DNA from: Bacillota bacterium
GTDB taxonomy: Bacteria; Bacillota; Clostridia; Acetivibrionales; DSM-1351
Length of the DNA stretch: 53,877 nucleotides
Direction: 5' to 3'
Assembly: GCA_023400235.1 (NCBI GenBank)
Contig: JAEXFI010000051.1
Span: 1-53,877 of the forward strand
Shown: positions 18,941-27,168 of the stretch, piece by piece
How the letters are laid out: every line of letters begins with the position of its first letter
How positions within the stretch are numbered: the stretch's first letter is position 1
Made by a program: the position numbers and the translations under genes
Notes under the pieces: generated by a model
Databases searched by the model: none
What the model was told of the DNA's origin: nothing
The model's input: the letters and a program-made list of their open reading frames with translations, nothing else

Positions 18941-20110
18941 ATGGCAAAGGCCTACATTGTTAAGGGCAAGGAAAGCAGAGTGGAATACGGTCATCCCTGG
19001 ATTTTCAGAAGTGACATATCACATACTGAGGGCGACATAACTCCAGGTGAGGTTGTTGATGTATACAGCAGCAAAAACAAGTTTCTCGGCAGAGGCTTCT
19101 ATAACCCTCAGTCTCAGATAACTATAAGAATGCTCACCTACGAGCATGAAGAAGTAAATTATGACTTTTTGTACAAGCGCATTAACGACGCCTGGAACTA
19201 TAGAAAACAGGTTGCCGACGTTGAAAGCTGCCGGGTGGTATTTGCCGAATCGGACTTTCTGCCGGCACTGGTGGTAGACAAGTTTTCCGACATTCTGGTG
19301 GTTCAGACTCTTGCACTGGGAATTGACAGGTTTAAGGCAGATATCGTAAGTATTCTGGAGGATATTATCAAACCCCGGGGCATTTATGAAAGAAATGATG
19401 TGCCTGTAAGACAGCTGGAGGGACTTGAAATGCAGAAGGGCTTTCTGAAAGGGCCCTTTGATACGCTGGTGGAAATGACTGAAAATGGCGTTAAATTTCT
19501 TGTGGATGTGGAAAACGGACAGAAAACCGGATTTTTTCTAGACCAGAAGGAAAACCGGGCCGCCATCGCTCCCTTTGTGAAAGGAGTAAAGGTTTTGGAC
19601 TGCTTCACACACACGGGCTCTTTTGCACTGCATGCCGGGCTTTTTGGTGCCTCCAGCGTTTTAGGCATCGATATATCGGAGCACGCAGTAAGCTGCGCCA
19701 CAAAAAATGCTGAAATCAACGGTCTGGCCTCAACAGTAAAATTCCAGGCGGCCAACACCTTTGATATATTGAGGGAATTCTATGACAGGGGTGAAACCTT
19801 TGACACCATAGTTCTTGACCCGCCTGCCTTCACCAAAACCAAAAATGCCGTTCAGGGAGCAATCAGAGGCTACAAGGAAATCAATCTAAGGGCTATGAAA
19901 ATAATAAAAAAAGGCGGCTATCTCATTACCTGCTCCTGTTCACAGCATGTTGACTCCGAACTGTTCATGGACATTTTGTATGACGCCGCCGCCGATTCCA
20001 GACGACGTGTCAGGGTTGTGGAATACAGGTCCCAGGCCAAGGATCATCCGGTTCTGCTGGCTTCTCCCGAAACGGAATATTTGAAATGCGCCATACTGCA
20101 GGTGGTATAA
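18941..20110 (+). CDS. Class I SAM-dependent rRNA methyltransferase, RlmI-like (PUA + MTase)
   Basis: 389 aa from the ATG at 18941 (MAKAYIVKGKESRVEYGHPW), where family alignment begins; in-frame ATGs at 18875, 18920 and 18929 are possible but add unrelated residues. Residues 1 to about 75 are a PUA-like RNA-binding domain (GHPWIFRSDI, GEVVDVYSSKNKFLGRGFYN). The Rossmann methyltransferase domain has VLDCFTHTGSFALHAG (SAM motif I), LGIDISEHAV (motif II) and the VLDPPAFTK catalytic loop, with GGYLITCSCSQH further on. RlmI enzymes methylate a cytosine C5 in 23S rRNA; substrate specificity here is inferred from the family. A terminator follows at 20157. Confidence 0.92.
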   Translation: MAKAYIVKGKESRVEYGHPWIFRSDISHTEGDITPGEVVDVYSSKNKFLGRGFYNPQSQITIRMLTYEHEEVNYDFLYKRINDAWNYRKQVADVESCRVVFAESDFLPALVVDKFSDILVVQTLALGIDRFKADIVSILEDIIKPRGIYERNDVPVRQLEGLEMQKGFLKGPFDTLVEMTENGVKFLVDVENGQKTGFFLDQKENRAAIAPFVKGVKVLDCFTHTGSFALHAGLFGASSVLGIDISEHAVSCATKNAEINGLASTVKFQAANTFDILREFYDRGETFDTIVLDPPAFTKTKNAVQGAIRGYKEINLRAMKIIKKGGYLITCSCSQHVDSELFMDILYDAAADSRRRVRVVEYRSQAKDHPVLLASPETEYLKCAILQVV

Positions 20111-20156
20111 CAAGCAGGTACAGCCAGTATATAAAATTGAATTGATAGTTATAGAA

Positions 20157-20196
20157 ACCTGCGGACAAGACTTCTCCAAGCGCCGCAGGTTTTTTA
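20157..20196 (+). terminator. Rho-independent terminator of the methyltransferase gene
   Basis: ACCTGCGG (20157-20164) pairs with CCGCAGGT (20183-20190), followed by a T run on the plus strand. Confidence 0.8.
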
Positions 20197-20300
20197 TATT
20201 GGTTGGATCAACCTGTTGAGCCGTTTAAACTACTATGCGTACCGCAGAGTGCAAAACATTGTAAAAGAGTTTATTATAAGCCAAAAATTACGAAAACAGC

Positions 20301-20714
20301 CTATAAGGTCTTTGTGAAATAGTAACGCTGCCCGGTAACGGGGTATTCTTTCAACGAAAGCACCTGTTCATATCCATGCTTTATATAAAATGCCGGTGCT
20401 TGAAAATTAAACGTGTCCAAGAACACATATTTACATCCGCGCCCTTTTGCCATATTTTCCGCCCGTTCTAAAAGTTCACTACCTATATGCTGCCCTCTCA
20501 TTGCTTCCTTCACCCATAGATATTTGACTGTCAGCCAATTACCGTGTGTTTCGCCAATAAGGCCTGCAAGTTTTTGCCCCAAATCATTCTCTAAATAAAT
20601 ACCTAACTCTCTAGGATTCTTATCTTCAATTCTAGCAAGATTATATTCCAGCAGACCTTGAAAAACTTCAGCCCTATCCCGTTCGTTTATTTTGTCTGTT
20701 ATTCTAAAATCCAT
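20301..20714 (-). CDS. GNAT-family N-acetyltransferase
   Basis: 137 aa, a full-length single GNAT domain. The acetyl-CoA binding region is visible as LWVKEAMRGQHIGSELLERA (the R/Q-x-x-G-x-G/A-type loop), followed by GCKYVFLDTFNFQAPAFYIK and GYEQVLSLKEYPV, the C-terminal strands that normally shape the acceptor site. The HGNWLTVKYLWV strand leads into the CoA loop. The substrate cannot be told from sequence. It stands alone, convergent with the methyltransferase gene, with no obvious partner. Confidence 0.88.
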   Translation of the reverse strand: MDFRITDKINERDRAEVFQGLLEYNLARIEDKNPRELGIYLENDLGQKLAGLIGETHGNWLTVKYLWVKEAMRGQHIGSELLERAENMAKGRGCKYVFLDTFNFQAPAFYIKHGYEQVLSLKEYPVTGQRYYFTKTL

Positions 20715-20821
20715 AGTTAGCCTCCGTGCTCCGGGAGTGAATTGTATATAAGCAGCTTTTGCATGTATATTACATTTTCAAGCTAGTGCAACCAGTTAAT
20801 TTAAGTATAAAATAGGCAAAG

Positions 20822-20859
20822 AGGCTAAAAAGGCTGCAATATTGCAGCCTTTTTAGCCT
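20822..20859 (-). terminator. Bidirectional terminator after the tRNA-Asn gene
   Basis: A near-perfect palindrome with GGCTGCAAT and its complement at the centre, flanked by A and T runs on both sides. It lies just past the 3' end of tRNA-Asn and could also stop plus-strand transcription. Confidence 0.8.
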
Positions 20860-20867
20860 GATATCCT

Positions 20868-20943
20868 TGGCTCCTCAAGTAGGACTTGAACCTACGACCC
20901 TGCGGTTAACAGCCGCATGCTCTACCGACTGAGCTATTGAGGA
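20868..20943 (-). tRNA. trnN: tRNA-Asn (anticodon GTT), CCA encoded
   Basis: Read on the minus strand: a 7-bp acceptor stem TCCTCAA/TTGAGGA, discriminator G, encoded CCA. The D-loop has AGCTCAGTCGGTAGAGC, the anticodon stem-loop has CTGTTAACC giving GTT, and the T-loop has GGTTCAAGTCC. Total 76 bases. It follows the 5S rRNA by 7 bases and ends in the palindromic terminator, so both RNAs come from one short transcript. Confidence 0.97.
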
Positions 20944-20950
20944 ATATAAA

Positions 20951-21066
20951 TCCGGCAGAGACTTACTTTCCCGGGCCGTTTCCAGCCAAGTATCATCAGC
21001 ACGGAGATGCTTAACTGCCGTGTTCGGTATGGGAACGGGTGTATCCATCTCGTTATTTCCACCAGA
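20951..21066 (-). rRNA. rrf: 5S ribosomal RNA, not attached to a 16S-23S operon
   Basis: About 116 bases on the minus strand with the conserved 5S core CCGAACACGGCAGTTAAGC and terminal stem TCTGG/CCGGA-type ends. No 23S gene lies upstream: the sequence upstream holds only a promoter and then the divergent padR region. It is therefore a solitary 5S gene paired with tRNA-Asn. Confidence 0.95.
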
Positions 21067-21118
21067 AAATTAAACTTGTGTAAAATGCTTCGCCTTCGCT
21101 TACCGCGTCAGCTTGATT

Positions 21119-21147
21119 ATATTAACATGCCTCTGCATGGCTGTCAA
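21119..21147 (-). promoter_or_regulatory. Promoter of the 5S/tRNA-Asn unit
   Basis: On the minus strand: TTGACA (21147-21142), a 17-base spacer, TAATAT (21124-21119). The 5S gene starts about 53 bases downstream. The near-consensus match fits a stable-RNA promoter. Confidence 0.8.
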
Positions 21148-21203
21148 CAGTTTATTTGCAGTTTTTGTATTTTCATTTCACCTTTCATTTAAATATATAA
21201 GTC

Positions 21204-21232
21204 TTGACATATACAGTCAGACTGTATATACT
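21204..21232 (+). promoter_or_regulatory. Near-consensus promoter overlapped by an operator, upstream of padR
   Basis: TTGACA (21204-21209), 17-base spacer, TATACT (21227-21232). The spacer is almost completely filled by the first palindrome, so a bound regulator would block RNA polymerase. Confidence 0.75.
21210..21228. promoter_or_regulatory. Palindromic operator 1 (probable PadR site)
   Basis: Perfect 9-bp inverted repeat TATACAGTC-A-GACTGTATA lying between the -35 and -10 boxes. PadR dimers typically bind AT-rich palindromes of this size in their own promoters; assignment to this PadR is inferred. Confidence 0.7.
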
Positions 21233-21237
21233 CTAAC

Positions 21238-21256
21238 TATACAGTTGAACTGTATA
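21238..21256. promoter_or_regulatory. Palindromic operator 2 (probable PadR site)
   Basis: Perfect 9-bp inverted repeat TATACAGTT-G-AACTGTATA, centre 28 bp from the first operator, over the transcription start. Two sites suggest cooperative binding. Confidence 0.7.
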
Positions 21257-21493
21257 AAGTTTATCTGTATATAGTTACCCTTTACAGCATAGCTGTTGGC
21301 AACATTGACCCTGCACAAAATAGCTTTGTACAACATTAATTCTATACAACATCAGCCTGTACTGAAGGCTTCACAGTTATATGTACCATATATTTTTCGG
21401 CACAGGGTTCTGAACGCTTTTAGTTCTGCTGGTCTATAAGCTGATATATGCATGGAACATAGATGGAACATGATCGAAAAGGAGATGTTTTTG
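21257..21493 (+). other. Long untranslated leader of padR
   Basis: About 235 bases between the operator pair and the padR start. I see no convincing coding frame. It contains further half-sites (CTGTATATAG) and two TACAACAT words. Either the leader is long or a second promoter lies closer to padR. Confidence 0.4.
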
Positions 21494-21829
21494 ATGAACT
21501 ATAACAAGTTCCTGCCCCTTACCGAAACCACCTTCTATATAATGCTTTCGCTGACAGAACCCTCCCACGGTTATGCGGTAATGCAGAAGGTAGAGCAGTT
21601 AAGCGACAACAAGGTTAAAATTGCTGCCGGTACCTTATACGGAGCTTTTGAAAATCTTGTGCGGCAAAAGCTCATAAGAGCCGTAGCTACCGAGGATACC
21701 AGGCGGAAGGTATATGTGCTCACGGAGGAGGGCATGGAGGTTCTGAAGCTGGAAATCCAACGTCTTAAGCACCTTGTAAGCATTTCGGGGAATGTTGCGG
21801 ACGGTGAAAAGTCAATTACTATCGGCTGA
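21494..21829 (+). CDS. PadR-family transcriptional regulator
   Basis: 111 aa. The ATG at 21494 follows AAGGAG at 9 bases; the in-frame ATG at 21485 overlaps that site. The N-terminal winged helix shows TETTFYIMLSLTEPSHGYAV and KIAAGTLYGAFENLVRQKLI followed by the wing RRKVYVLTEEG, all diagnostic of PadR. It lacks the long C-terminal dimerisation domain, so it is the short subfamily 2 type. It probably represses its own promoter (two palindromes at 21210-21256) and the downstream DUF2812 gene. The last five codons and stop lie within a repeat arm shared with 8387-8401, so its C-terminus seems to have been reshaped by that element. Confidence 0.92.
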   Translation: MNYNKFLPLTETTFYIMLSLTEPSHGYAVMQKVEQLSDNKVKIAAGTLYGAFENLVRQKLIRAVATEDTRRKVYVLTEEGMEVLKLEIQRLKHLVSISGNVADGEKSITIG

Positions 21830-21941
21830 AAGCCTCCTGAAGTACAGACTGCTTAAAATCCCAAACCGTTAAAACTTTAAACAAAGTGTTTGAAAGCATA
21901 TATTCGCCTGGAAGGCGAAGGTTTCAACCGTAATTGACTTT
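21808..21941. repeat. Structured interspersed repeat, copy 2 (split by about 85 bp)
   Basis: Perfect 12-bp arms AAAGTCAATTAC (21808-21819) and GTAATTGACTTT (21930-21941) enclose a GGCTGAAAGCC hairpin, about 70 bp of AT-rich sequence, and the CGCC-TGGA-AGGCG plus GGTTTCAACC unit also found at 8401-8440. The left arm encodes the padR C-terminus. Confidence 0.65.
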
Positions 21942-22001
21942 ATAATCCGGCAGGATAATCACGCAATATTAACCATAATATTATGAAAGGTTGTTGATTA
22001 T

Positions 22002-22613
22002 ATGATTAAATTAAAAATTTGTGTAGATATGGATAAGGAAGAAGACTATCTGAACTCCATGGCAAAAGCGGGTTATATGCTCAGGTCCTATAATTCCCTT
22101 GGCTTTTATACCTTCGAGCCGGGAAAACCCCAGGAACTTCATTACAAAATAGACTACAGGGTATTTAAAAACAAACGTGATTTTCAGCAATACAGGCAGT
22201 TGTTTCAGGATTCAGGCTGGGTACATGTTTGTGGAAGTTCTTGTTCCGGCGGACAGTATTTCCTGCCCGCGAACAACAACAAGTATTCCGCTGAAATCTT
22301 CTCAGACCTGGAATCAAAGGCGGCTCGATTTAAGAGATTGTCAAACCAGAGCATGTTTGCTTTCATTATCACCATATGCTATCTTGCCGCATTCATTTTA
22401 ACCAATGACTTTAATTTTATCAAGCTTGGGTATCTGACACCGGGCCTTTGGGAAAAGAGCGGCTCTGCTTTCTGGTTCTCCTTCCTTTTTGAAACACCCT
22501 TTGTGATTTTCAGATTCCTGCCTTTAATACTTATATTTTCCCTGACCATAATATATGCCTATTGGGCCTATAAAGCCAGAGAACTGTACAACCAAAAGAA
22601 ACCGGCAGGCTAA
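22002..22613 (+). CDS. DUF2812 membrane protein, PadR partner
   Basis: 203 aa; the ATG at 22002 has GAAAGG about 10 bases upstream. The N-terminal 110 residues match DUF2812 (EEDYLNSMAKAGYMLRSYN, YKIDYRVFKNKRDFQQYRQL, GWVHVCGSSCSGGQYFLPAN). It is followed by two transmembrane segments at about 116-135 and 165-190. DUF2812 proteins are regularly encoded next to short PadR regulators and are thought to sense or respond to membrane stress; the mechanism is unknown. The pairing with padR here follows that pattern, with a 172-bp spacer containing the structured repeat. Confidence 0.85.
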   Translation: MIKLKICVDMDKEEDYLNSMAKAGYMLRSYNSLGFYTFEPGKPQELHYKIDYRVFKNKRDFQQYRQLFQDSGWVHVCGSSCSGGQYFLPANNNKYSAEIFSDLESKAARFKRLSNQSMFAFIITICYLAAFILTNDFNFIKLGYLTPGLWEKSGSAFWFSFLFETPFVIFRFLPLILIFSLTIIYAYWAYKARELYNQKKPAG

Positions 22614-22636
22614 AAATAGTCCGTCGGCTGCGCCTT

Positions 22637-22667
22637 AAGGTATTCCTGACGCCTGCAGGAATACCTT
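22637..22667. terminator. Inverted repeat between convergent genes
   Basis: AAGGTATTCCTG (22637-22648) pairs with CAGGAATACCTT (22656-22667). It sits between the DUF2812 gene and the convergent coiled-coil gene, whose stop codon it touches. No good T run follows, so its action as a terminator is uncertain. Confidence 0.5.
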
Positions 22668-23463
22668 AGTTGAGCAAGTCGCTTGTAGGCGGCAGTTTCT
22701 CCAGTATTTGCTTTTCCAGCTTATCCAGCAGCTCTCGGGCCGCCTTTATGTCTTTTGATATGTCCTTCTTAAATCTCTCCAAGGCTTCCTCATCCTCCAG
22801 CAGCTTGGCTTCATTAAAAGGAAACTGTTTTTTAAGATTCTCTATATCAGATAAAACGGTTTTTGCCTTGTATCTCATTTTCCTCACAACCTTTTTCATA
22901 TCCTGTTGAGCTTCCTCCTGAAGTTCGGGAACATCCTGATATTCCAATAGAACCCTTTTTTGAAGTTTCTCCAATTTCTTTACATCCTTGCTTTCATATG
23001 CTGCCTTAGCCGCGTTCCATATCCTAGCAGACTTTTTGTCGGAAATGGCACTGAGCTCCGGATGAATCTTTTCTGCAATGGAAATATATAAAGCCTTCAA
23101 GTGCATTGCCGCTTTTTCCAGCTCCCAATTTGACACATTCATATTATGTACACTTTCAATTTCCTTTTTCATAACCCTCAACATGTGGAAATGCTTTTCA
23201 AAATCCTTTTCAAGAGTTCTGTCAATGTGTTCGTTGTCTATGGGAATCTGAAATTGTATGCAGGTCTGCATCATCTCCAGCTTCAGCTTCGTTCTGGCAA
23301 TTTTAAGCTCAAGCTTGTGAAGCTCATATCTGGGCTCACCCAGCTTGAGAATGAAATCGTTTTTCAGTATACCGGACTGGTAGATTTCCATATAATCCTT
23401 TTGCACAAGTGCCTCCATAAGTATCTTCTTTTGATTTCTATAATTTTCAAGCATATTTTCCAT
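22666..23463 (-). CDS. Coiled-coil protein with degenerate J-domain-like motif
   Basis: 265 aa from the ATG at 23463, which has GGGAG at about 6 bases; the ATG at 23475 overlaps the site. The protein is highly charged, almost entirely helical and has no signal peptide or membrane segment. The central part (EKIHPELSAISDKKSARIWN followed by an AAYESKDVKKLEKL helix) resembles a group of J-domain-like proteins in which a helix, an HPD-type loop and an acidic helix are followed by a short repeat; here HPD reads HPE, which would impair DnaK stimulation. The N- and C-terminal thirds are coiled coil. It lies downstream of the ABC exporter genes on the same strand. Function unknown. Confidence 0.75.
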   Translation of the reverse strand: MENMLENYRNQKKILMEALVQKDYMEIYQSGILKNDFILKLGEPRYELHKLELKIARTKLKLEMMQTCIQFQIPIDNEHIDRTLEKDFEKHFHMLRVMKKEIESVHNMNVSNWELEKAAMHLKALYISIAEKIHPELSAISDKKSARIWNAAKAAYESKDVKKLEKLQKRVLLEYQDVPELQEEAQQDMKKVVRKMRYKAKTVLSDIENLKKQFPFNEAKLLEDEEALERFKKDISKDIKAARELLDKLEKQILEKLPPTSDLLN

Positions 23464-23592
23464 ATTATCTCCCATCTACACCTATTGCGTGTACACAAAT
23501 AGTAATGAAAGACACGTAGTGGCTTTCACTGCATGAAAAACACTCTGTCTTACCGCATATATCTTTCAAGTCAATCCCCCCAGCCCTGCAGG

Positions 23593-25329
23593 CTAATCTG
23601 CGGTTTCATACTGGCTGTAATAAAGCTTGCTGTAAAAGCCGCCCTTTGCCATCAATTGCTCGTGGTTTCCCTGTTCCACCACCTGCCCGTTATTCATGAC
23701 CAGAATAACATCTGCTTCTCTGATGGTCGATAACCTATGAGCAATAATAAAGCTTGTTCTGCCTTCCATTAACCTGCTGAAGGCCTTCTGAATATTTGTT
23801 TCTGTTCTTGTATCCACGCTGCTGGTGGCTTCATCCAGTATCAGCATAGGCGGGATTATAAGCATTACACGGGCTATTGTCAAAAGCTGTCTCTGTCCCT
23901 GTGAAAGATTCCCCCCGCCTTCGGTCACCAGCGCATCATAGCCCAAGGGCAGCTTTCTTATAAAGCTGTGTGCATTGGCGGATTTTGCAGCATTTTCAAT
24001 TTCTACTTCGGTGGCATCAGGCTTACCGTATGCAATATTATCCCTGATGGTGCCCGAAAACAGCCAGGTATCCTGCAGCACCATTCCAAAGGACTTTCGC
24101 AGGCTGTCCTTGGTCATAGCGAGGATATTGGTGTCATCAATATATATATTCCCACTATTTGCATCGTAAAAACGCATGAGTAGATTCACCAGAGTTGTTT
24201 TTCCTGCACCGGTAGGCCCTACCACCGCAATTCTGGTGCCCTTTTTTACACTAAGGCTGAAATTGCTTATAAGGGTGGTATCAGGGGTATATGAAAAATT
24301 CACTTTCTCAAAGCTTACCTCTCCCCGGGAGCATTTGAATTCCATGAGGCCTTCATCCGTCTGCTCGGCTTGACTGTCAAGTACAGCAAATACTCTTTGT
24401 GCGGATGCAACCGCTGTTTGCAATTGGGTCGTTACGCTGGTTATGTTGTTTATTGGCTGTGAAAAATATGTGGAATAGGTCAGGAAGCTTGATATATAAC
24501 CAACGCTCAACCTTCCCGCCACAGCCGCCAGTCCCCCGGTCAAGCCCAACAGTACATATGTTATATTGTTTACCAGTCGTGTTGAGGGGTTGACCAGAGA
24601 AGAATAGAACTGTGCCCATCTGCCTGTTTTGTAAAGCCTTCCGTTTATTTCCTCAAACCTTTCCTGGGCCCGGGTCTCATAATTGAAGGCCTTTATCACC
24701 TTCTGACTGCCTATCATCTCCTCAACAAAACCGTTCAGTTCTCCATTCAGCCTGGACTGCTCCTTGAAAAGCTTCGAAGAACGTCTCGTTATAAAAGACG
24801 CTATCAGGAAGGTTACCGGAGTCATAACAAGCACTATGAGGGTTATGGCAGGATTAAGTATGAACATGAACACAAGAGAGCCTATTATTGATATTACACC
24901 TGTAACCATTTGTGTCACAGCCTGGTATATTCCTTCCGAGATATATTCCATATCAACCGTAAGTCTTGACATAATATCTCCATGAGGATTCCTGTCATAA
25001 TACTCCAGAGGCATTTTGCTTACGTGCTCAAAAACATCATTCCTCAATTCCTCCACCGTTCTGTTTGCAAGTTTGCCGGTAAGCACCTGAAGAATCCACT
25101 GGAAGGCTGCGCTCACAACATAAAGTCCCAGAATCACAAGAACAATATAAAAAATATTATTAAAATTTACATGGCCCTTCCCGGCAATATTGTCAACTCC
25201 AATACCTATTATATAGGGTCCCGCAATCATAAGTATATTGCTGAAAAGCGCACACAGAAGTGCGCCGGCCACAAAGCTCCTGTGCCTGAGAATATATGTG
25301 AGAAGTCTCTTTAACATACTGCTCTTCAT
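23593..25329 (-). CDS. ABC exporter subunit, catalytic-site half
   Basis: 578 aa, a complete type IV exporter half: six transmembrane helices (about 15-300) then a nucleotide-binding domain. Walker A is GPTGAGKTTL, Walker B LILDEATSSVD with the catalytic Glu, and the H-loop is IIAHRLSTI. The signature reads LSQGQ instead of LSGGQ. In heterodimeric exporters such as BmrCD or TM287/288, this combination belongs to the subunit that supplies the functional Walker/H-loop residues but a weak signature motif. The start overlaps the upstream partner by 4 bp (ATGA), so translation is coupled. Probable multidrug or lipid export; the substrate cannot be read from sequence. Confidence 0.93.
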   Translation of the reverse strand: MKSSMLKRLLTYILRHRSFVAGALLCALFSNILMIAGPYIIGIGVDNIAGKGHVNFNNIFYIVLVILGLYVVSAAFQWILQVLTGKLANRTVEELRNDVFEHVSKMPLEYYDRNPHGDIMSRLTVDMEYISEGIYQAVTQMVTGVISIIGSLVFMFILNPAITLIVLVMTPVTFLIASFITRRSSKLFKEQSRLNGELNGFVEEMIGSQKVIKAFNYETRAQERFEEINGRLYKTGRWAQFYSSLVNPSTRLVNNITYVLLGLTGGLAAVAGRLSVGYISSFLTYSTYFSQPINNITSVTTQLQTAVASAQRVFAVLDSQAEQTDEGLMEFKCSRGEVSFEKVNFSYTPDTTLISNFSLSVKKGTRIAVVGPTGAGKTTLVNLLMRFYDANSGNIYIDDTNILAMTKDSLRKSFGMVLQDTWLFSGTIRDNIAYGKPDATEVEIENAAKSANAHSFIRKLPLGYDALVTEGGGNLSQGQRQLLTIARVMLIIPPMLILDEATSSVDTRTETNIQKAFSRLMEGRTSFIIAHRLSTIREADVILVMNNGQVVEQGNHEQLMAKGGFYSKLYYSQYETAD

Positions 25330-27110
25330 TGGCTCCCACCTCCCTTGCCTGCACTCCTGTCACCCGGCTCCAGGCCGTTATTGTTCAGGCCCTGGCTGCT
25401 GTAGAGTTCCCTGTAGACGGGACAGTTTTCAAGCAGTTCTTCATTTGAGCCCATGCCCACTATTTCTCCCTCTTCCATTACTATTATAATATCTGCATTT
25501 CGAATGGCGGCTACACGCTGAGTCACTACAACCGCAGTCATCCCTGAAAGCTTCTCCTTCATCTCCCGCCGTAAGGCGGCGTCAGTGGCATAGTCAAGTG
25601 CACTGGAGCTGTCGTCCAGTATTAGTATTTCGGGACTTTTAATCAAGGCCCTGGCAATGGCAAGCCTTTGCTTCTGCCCCCCGGACAGGTTTCTTCCTCC
25701 CTGGGTGATTTCAGCACTAAAGCCGTCCTGCTTTTTCATTATAAATTCATAGGCCTGGGCGATTTTCGCCGCCTCCGCCATTTGGTCAAGGGTTGCGTCA
25801 GGCTTTCCCCATCTGAGGTTATCCTCTATGGTCCCAGTGAACAGTACGGATTTCTGGGGCACCATCCCTATTTTATTTCTCAGCTCTGTCTGTTTGACAG
25901 CTTTAACATCTTGTCCTCCAATGAAAACACTTCCTTCAGTGGCATCATAAAAGCGGGCAATCAAATTTACAAGGGTTGTCTTGCCCGAACCGGTGGAACC
26001 GATGATTCCTGCCACCTGTCCCTTTAAAACCTTGAACGAAACGTTCTGAAGTACATTTTCTGCAGAGTCGTCATAGGAAAAACTTACATTTTTAAATTCT
26101 ATGGCTGAGGCGGGCTCCGGTCTCTCTACCTGAGGCAGCTCTTCATAATTGTCAGGGTCTTCAATGGAAGAGCGTATATCCAGAAGCTCATTTACCCTCA
26201 CAGCAGAGGCAGCGGCCTTGGTAAAGGTAATCACAAGGTTTGCCAGAACTATCAAGGCCGATAATATCATATTGACATAGTTGATATATGCGATAATTTC
26301 ACCCTGGGTCATATCACCTTCATATACCTGAAAGCCTCCGAACCAGAGAATGGCGGCAATACCTAAATTGATAACCACCGTCGTCACAGGGTTCAGCAGT
26401 GCAGATATCCTGACCACCCTGACAGAGTTGTCGGCGTATTCCTTATTGCTCTTTTTAAATCTTTCCCTTTCCTTGTCCAGTCTTGCGAAGGCCCGGACTA
26501 CCCTGGCCCCGGACAGGTTCTCCCTGATGACTGTGGAGAGGGTGTCCAGCTTCTTCTGCACAGTCTTAAACATGGGTATGCTCCTGGACATGACCAGATA
26601 GAGAAATACTGCAAATACCGGCATTATGACCAGTAATATCAAGGACAGCCGCGGACTTATTATCACAGCCATTACAAGCCCTCCAATACAGAGGAAAGGA
26701 ACTCTTATAACCAGTCTTATAAGCATGGCCACTGCAAACTGCAATTGGTTTACATCGCTGGTAATCCGGTTTATAAGCGAGGGCGTTCCGATTTTGTCAA
26801 TTTCACTGTAGGAGAAGCCCTGAATCTTTTTAAACAAAAGATTTCTCATGGTAGTGCCGAACCCTTGTGAAGCAACTGACGCATAATACTGGCAGACAAA
26901 TGCCGAGCCCGCCCCTACTATAGCTGTTAAAAGCATTAACCCTCCCATCTGCAAGATGAAGGTGGAATTATTTGCCTTAACTCCGTTATCAATGAGCTTA
27001 GCCATCATCAGTGGTATTAGCAGTTCAAGAATCGCTTCCAGAAGCTTGAAGGCAGGCCCTAGCGTAACCTGTTTAATATATGGTTTTAAGTATTTTACAA
27101 GTCTGAACAA
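25326..27110 (-). CDS. ABC exporter subunit, degenerate-site half
   Basis: 594 aa with six transmembrane helices and a nucleotide-binding domain. Walker A is GSTGSGKTTL and the signature LSGGQKQR is intact, but Walker B reads LILDDSSSALD, with Asp in place of catalytic Glu, and the H-loop His is Gln (VVVTQRVAAIRNAD). These are the hallmarks of the non-hydrolysing site of asymmetric heterodimeric exporters, and they complement exactly the defects of the 578-aa partner. The C-terminal tail after residue 570 is polar and Gly-rich. The pair forms one transporter in the cytoplasmic membrane. Confidence 0.93.
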   Translation of the reverse strand: MFRLVKYLKPYIKQVTLGPAFKLLEAILELLIPLMMAKLIDNGVKANNSTFILQMGGLMLLTAIVGAGSAFVCQYYASVASQGFGTTMRNLLFKKIQGFSYSEIDKIGTPSLINRITSDVNQLQFAVAMLIRLVIRVPFLCIGGLVMAVIISPRLSLILLVIMPVFAVFLYLVMSRSIPMFKTVQKKLDTLSTVIRENLSGARVVRAFARLDKERERFKKSNKEYADNSVRVVRISALLNPVTTVVINLGIAAILWFGGFQVYEGDMTQGEIIAYINYVNMILSALIVLANLVITFTKAAASAVRVNELLDIRSSIEDPDNYEELPQVERPEPASAIEFKNVSFSYDDSAENVLQNVSFKVLKGQVAGIIGSTGSGKTTLVNLIARFYDATEGSVFIGGQDVKAVKQTELRNKIGMVPQKSVLFTGTIEDNLRWGKPDATLDQMAEAAKIAQAYEFIMKKQDGFSAEITQGGRNLSGGQKQRLAIARALIKSPEILILDDSSSALDYATDAALRREMKEKLSGMTAVVVTQRVAAIRNADIIIVMEEGEIVGMGSNEELLENCPVYRELYSSQGLNNNGLEPGDRSAGKGGGSQ

Positions 27111-27168
27111 AGAAAAAACTCCTTTAATTGCTACAATTATTTATGGACACGCAATATACTGCCTATTG

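Noticed and set aside
21067..21203. Possible 23S rRNA end upstream of the 5S gene
   Set aside because: The sequence has a promoter and no 23S similarity, so the 5S is solitary.
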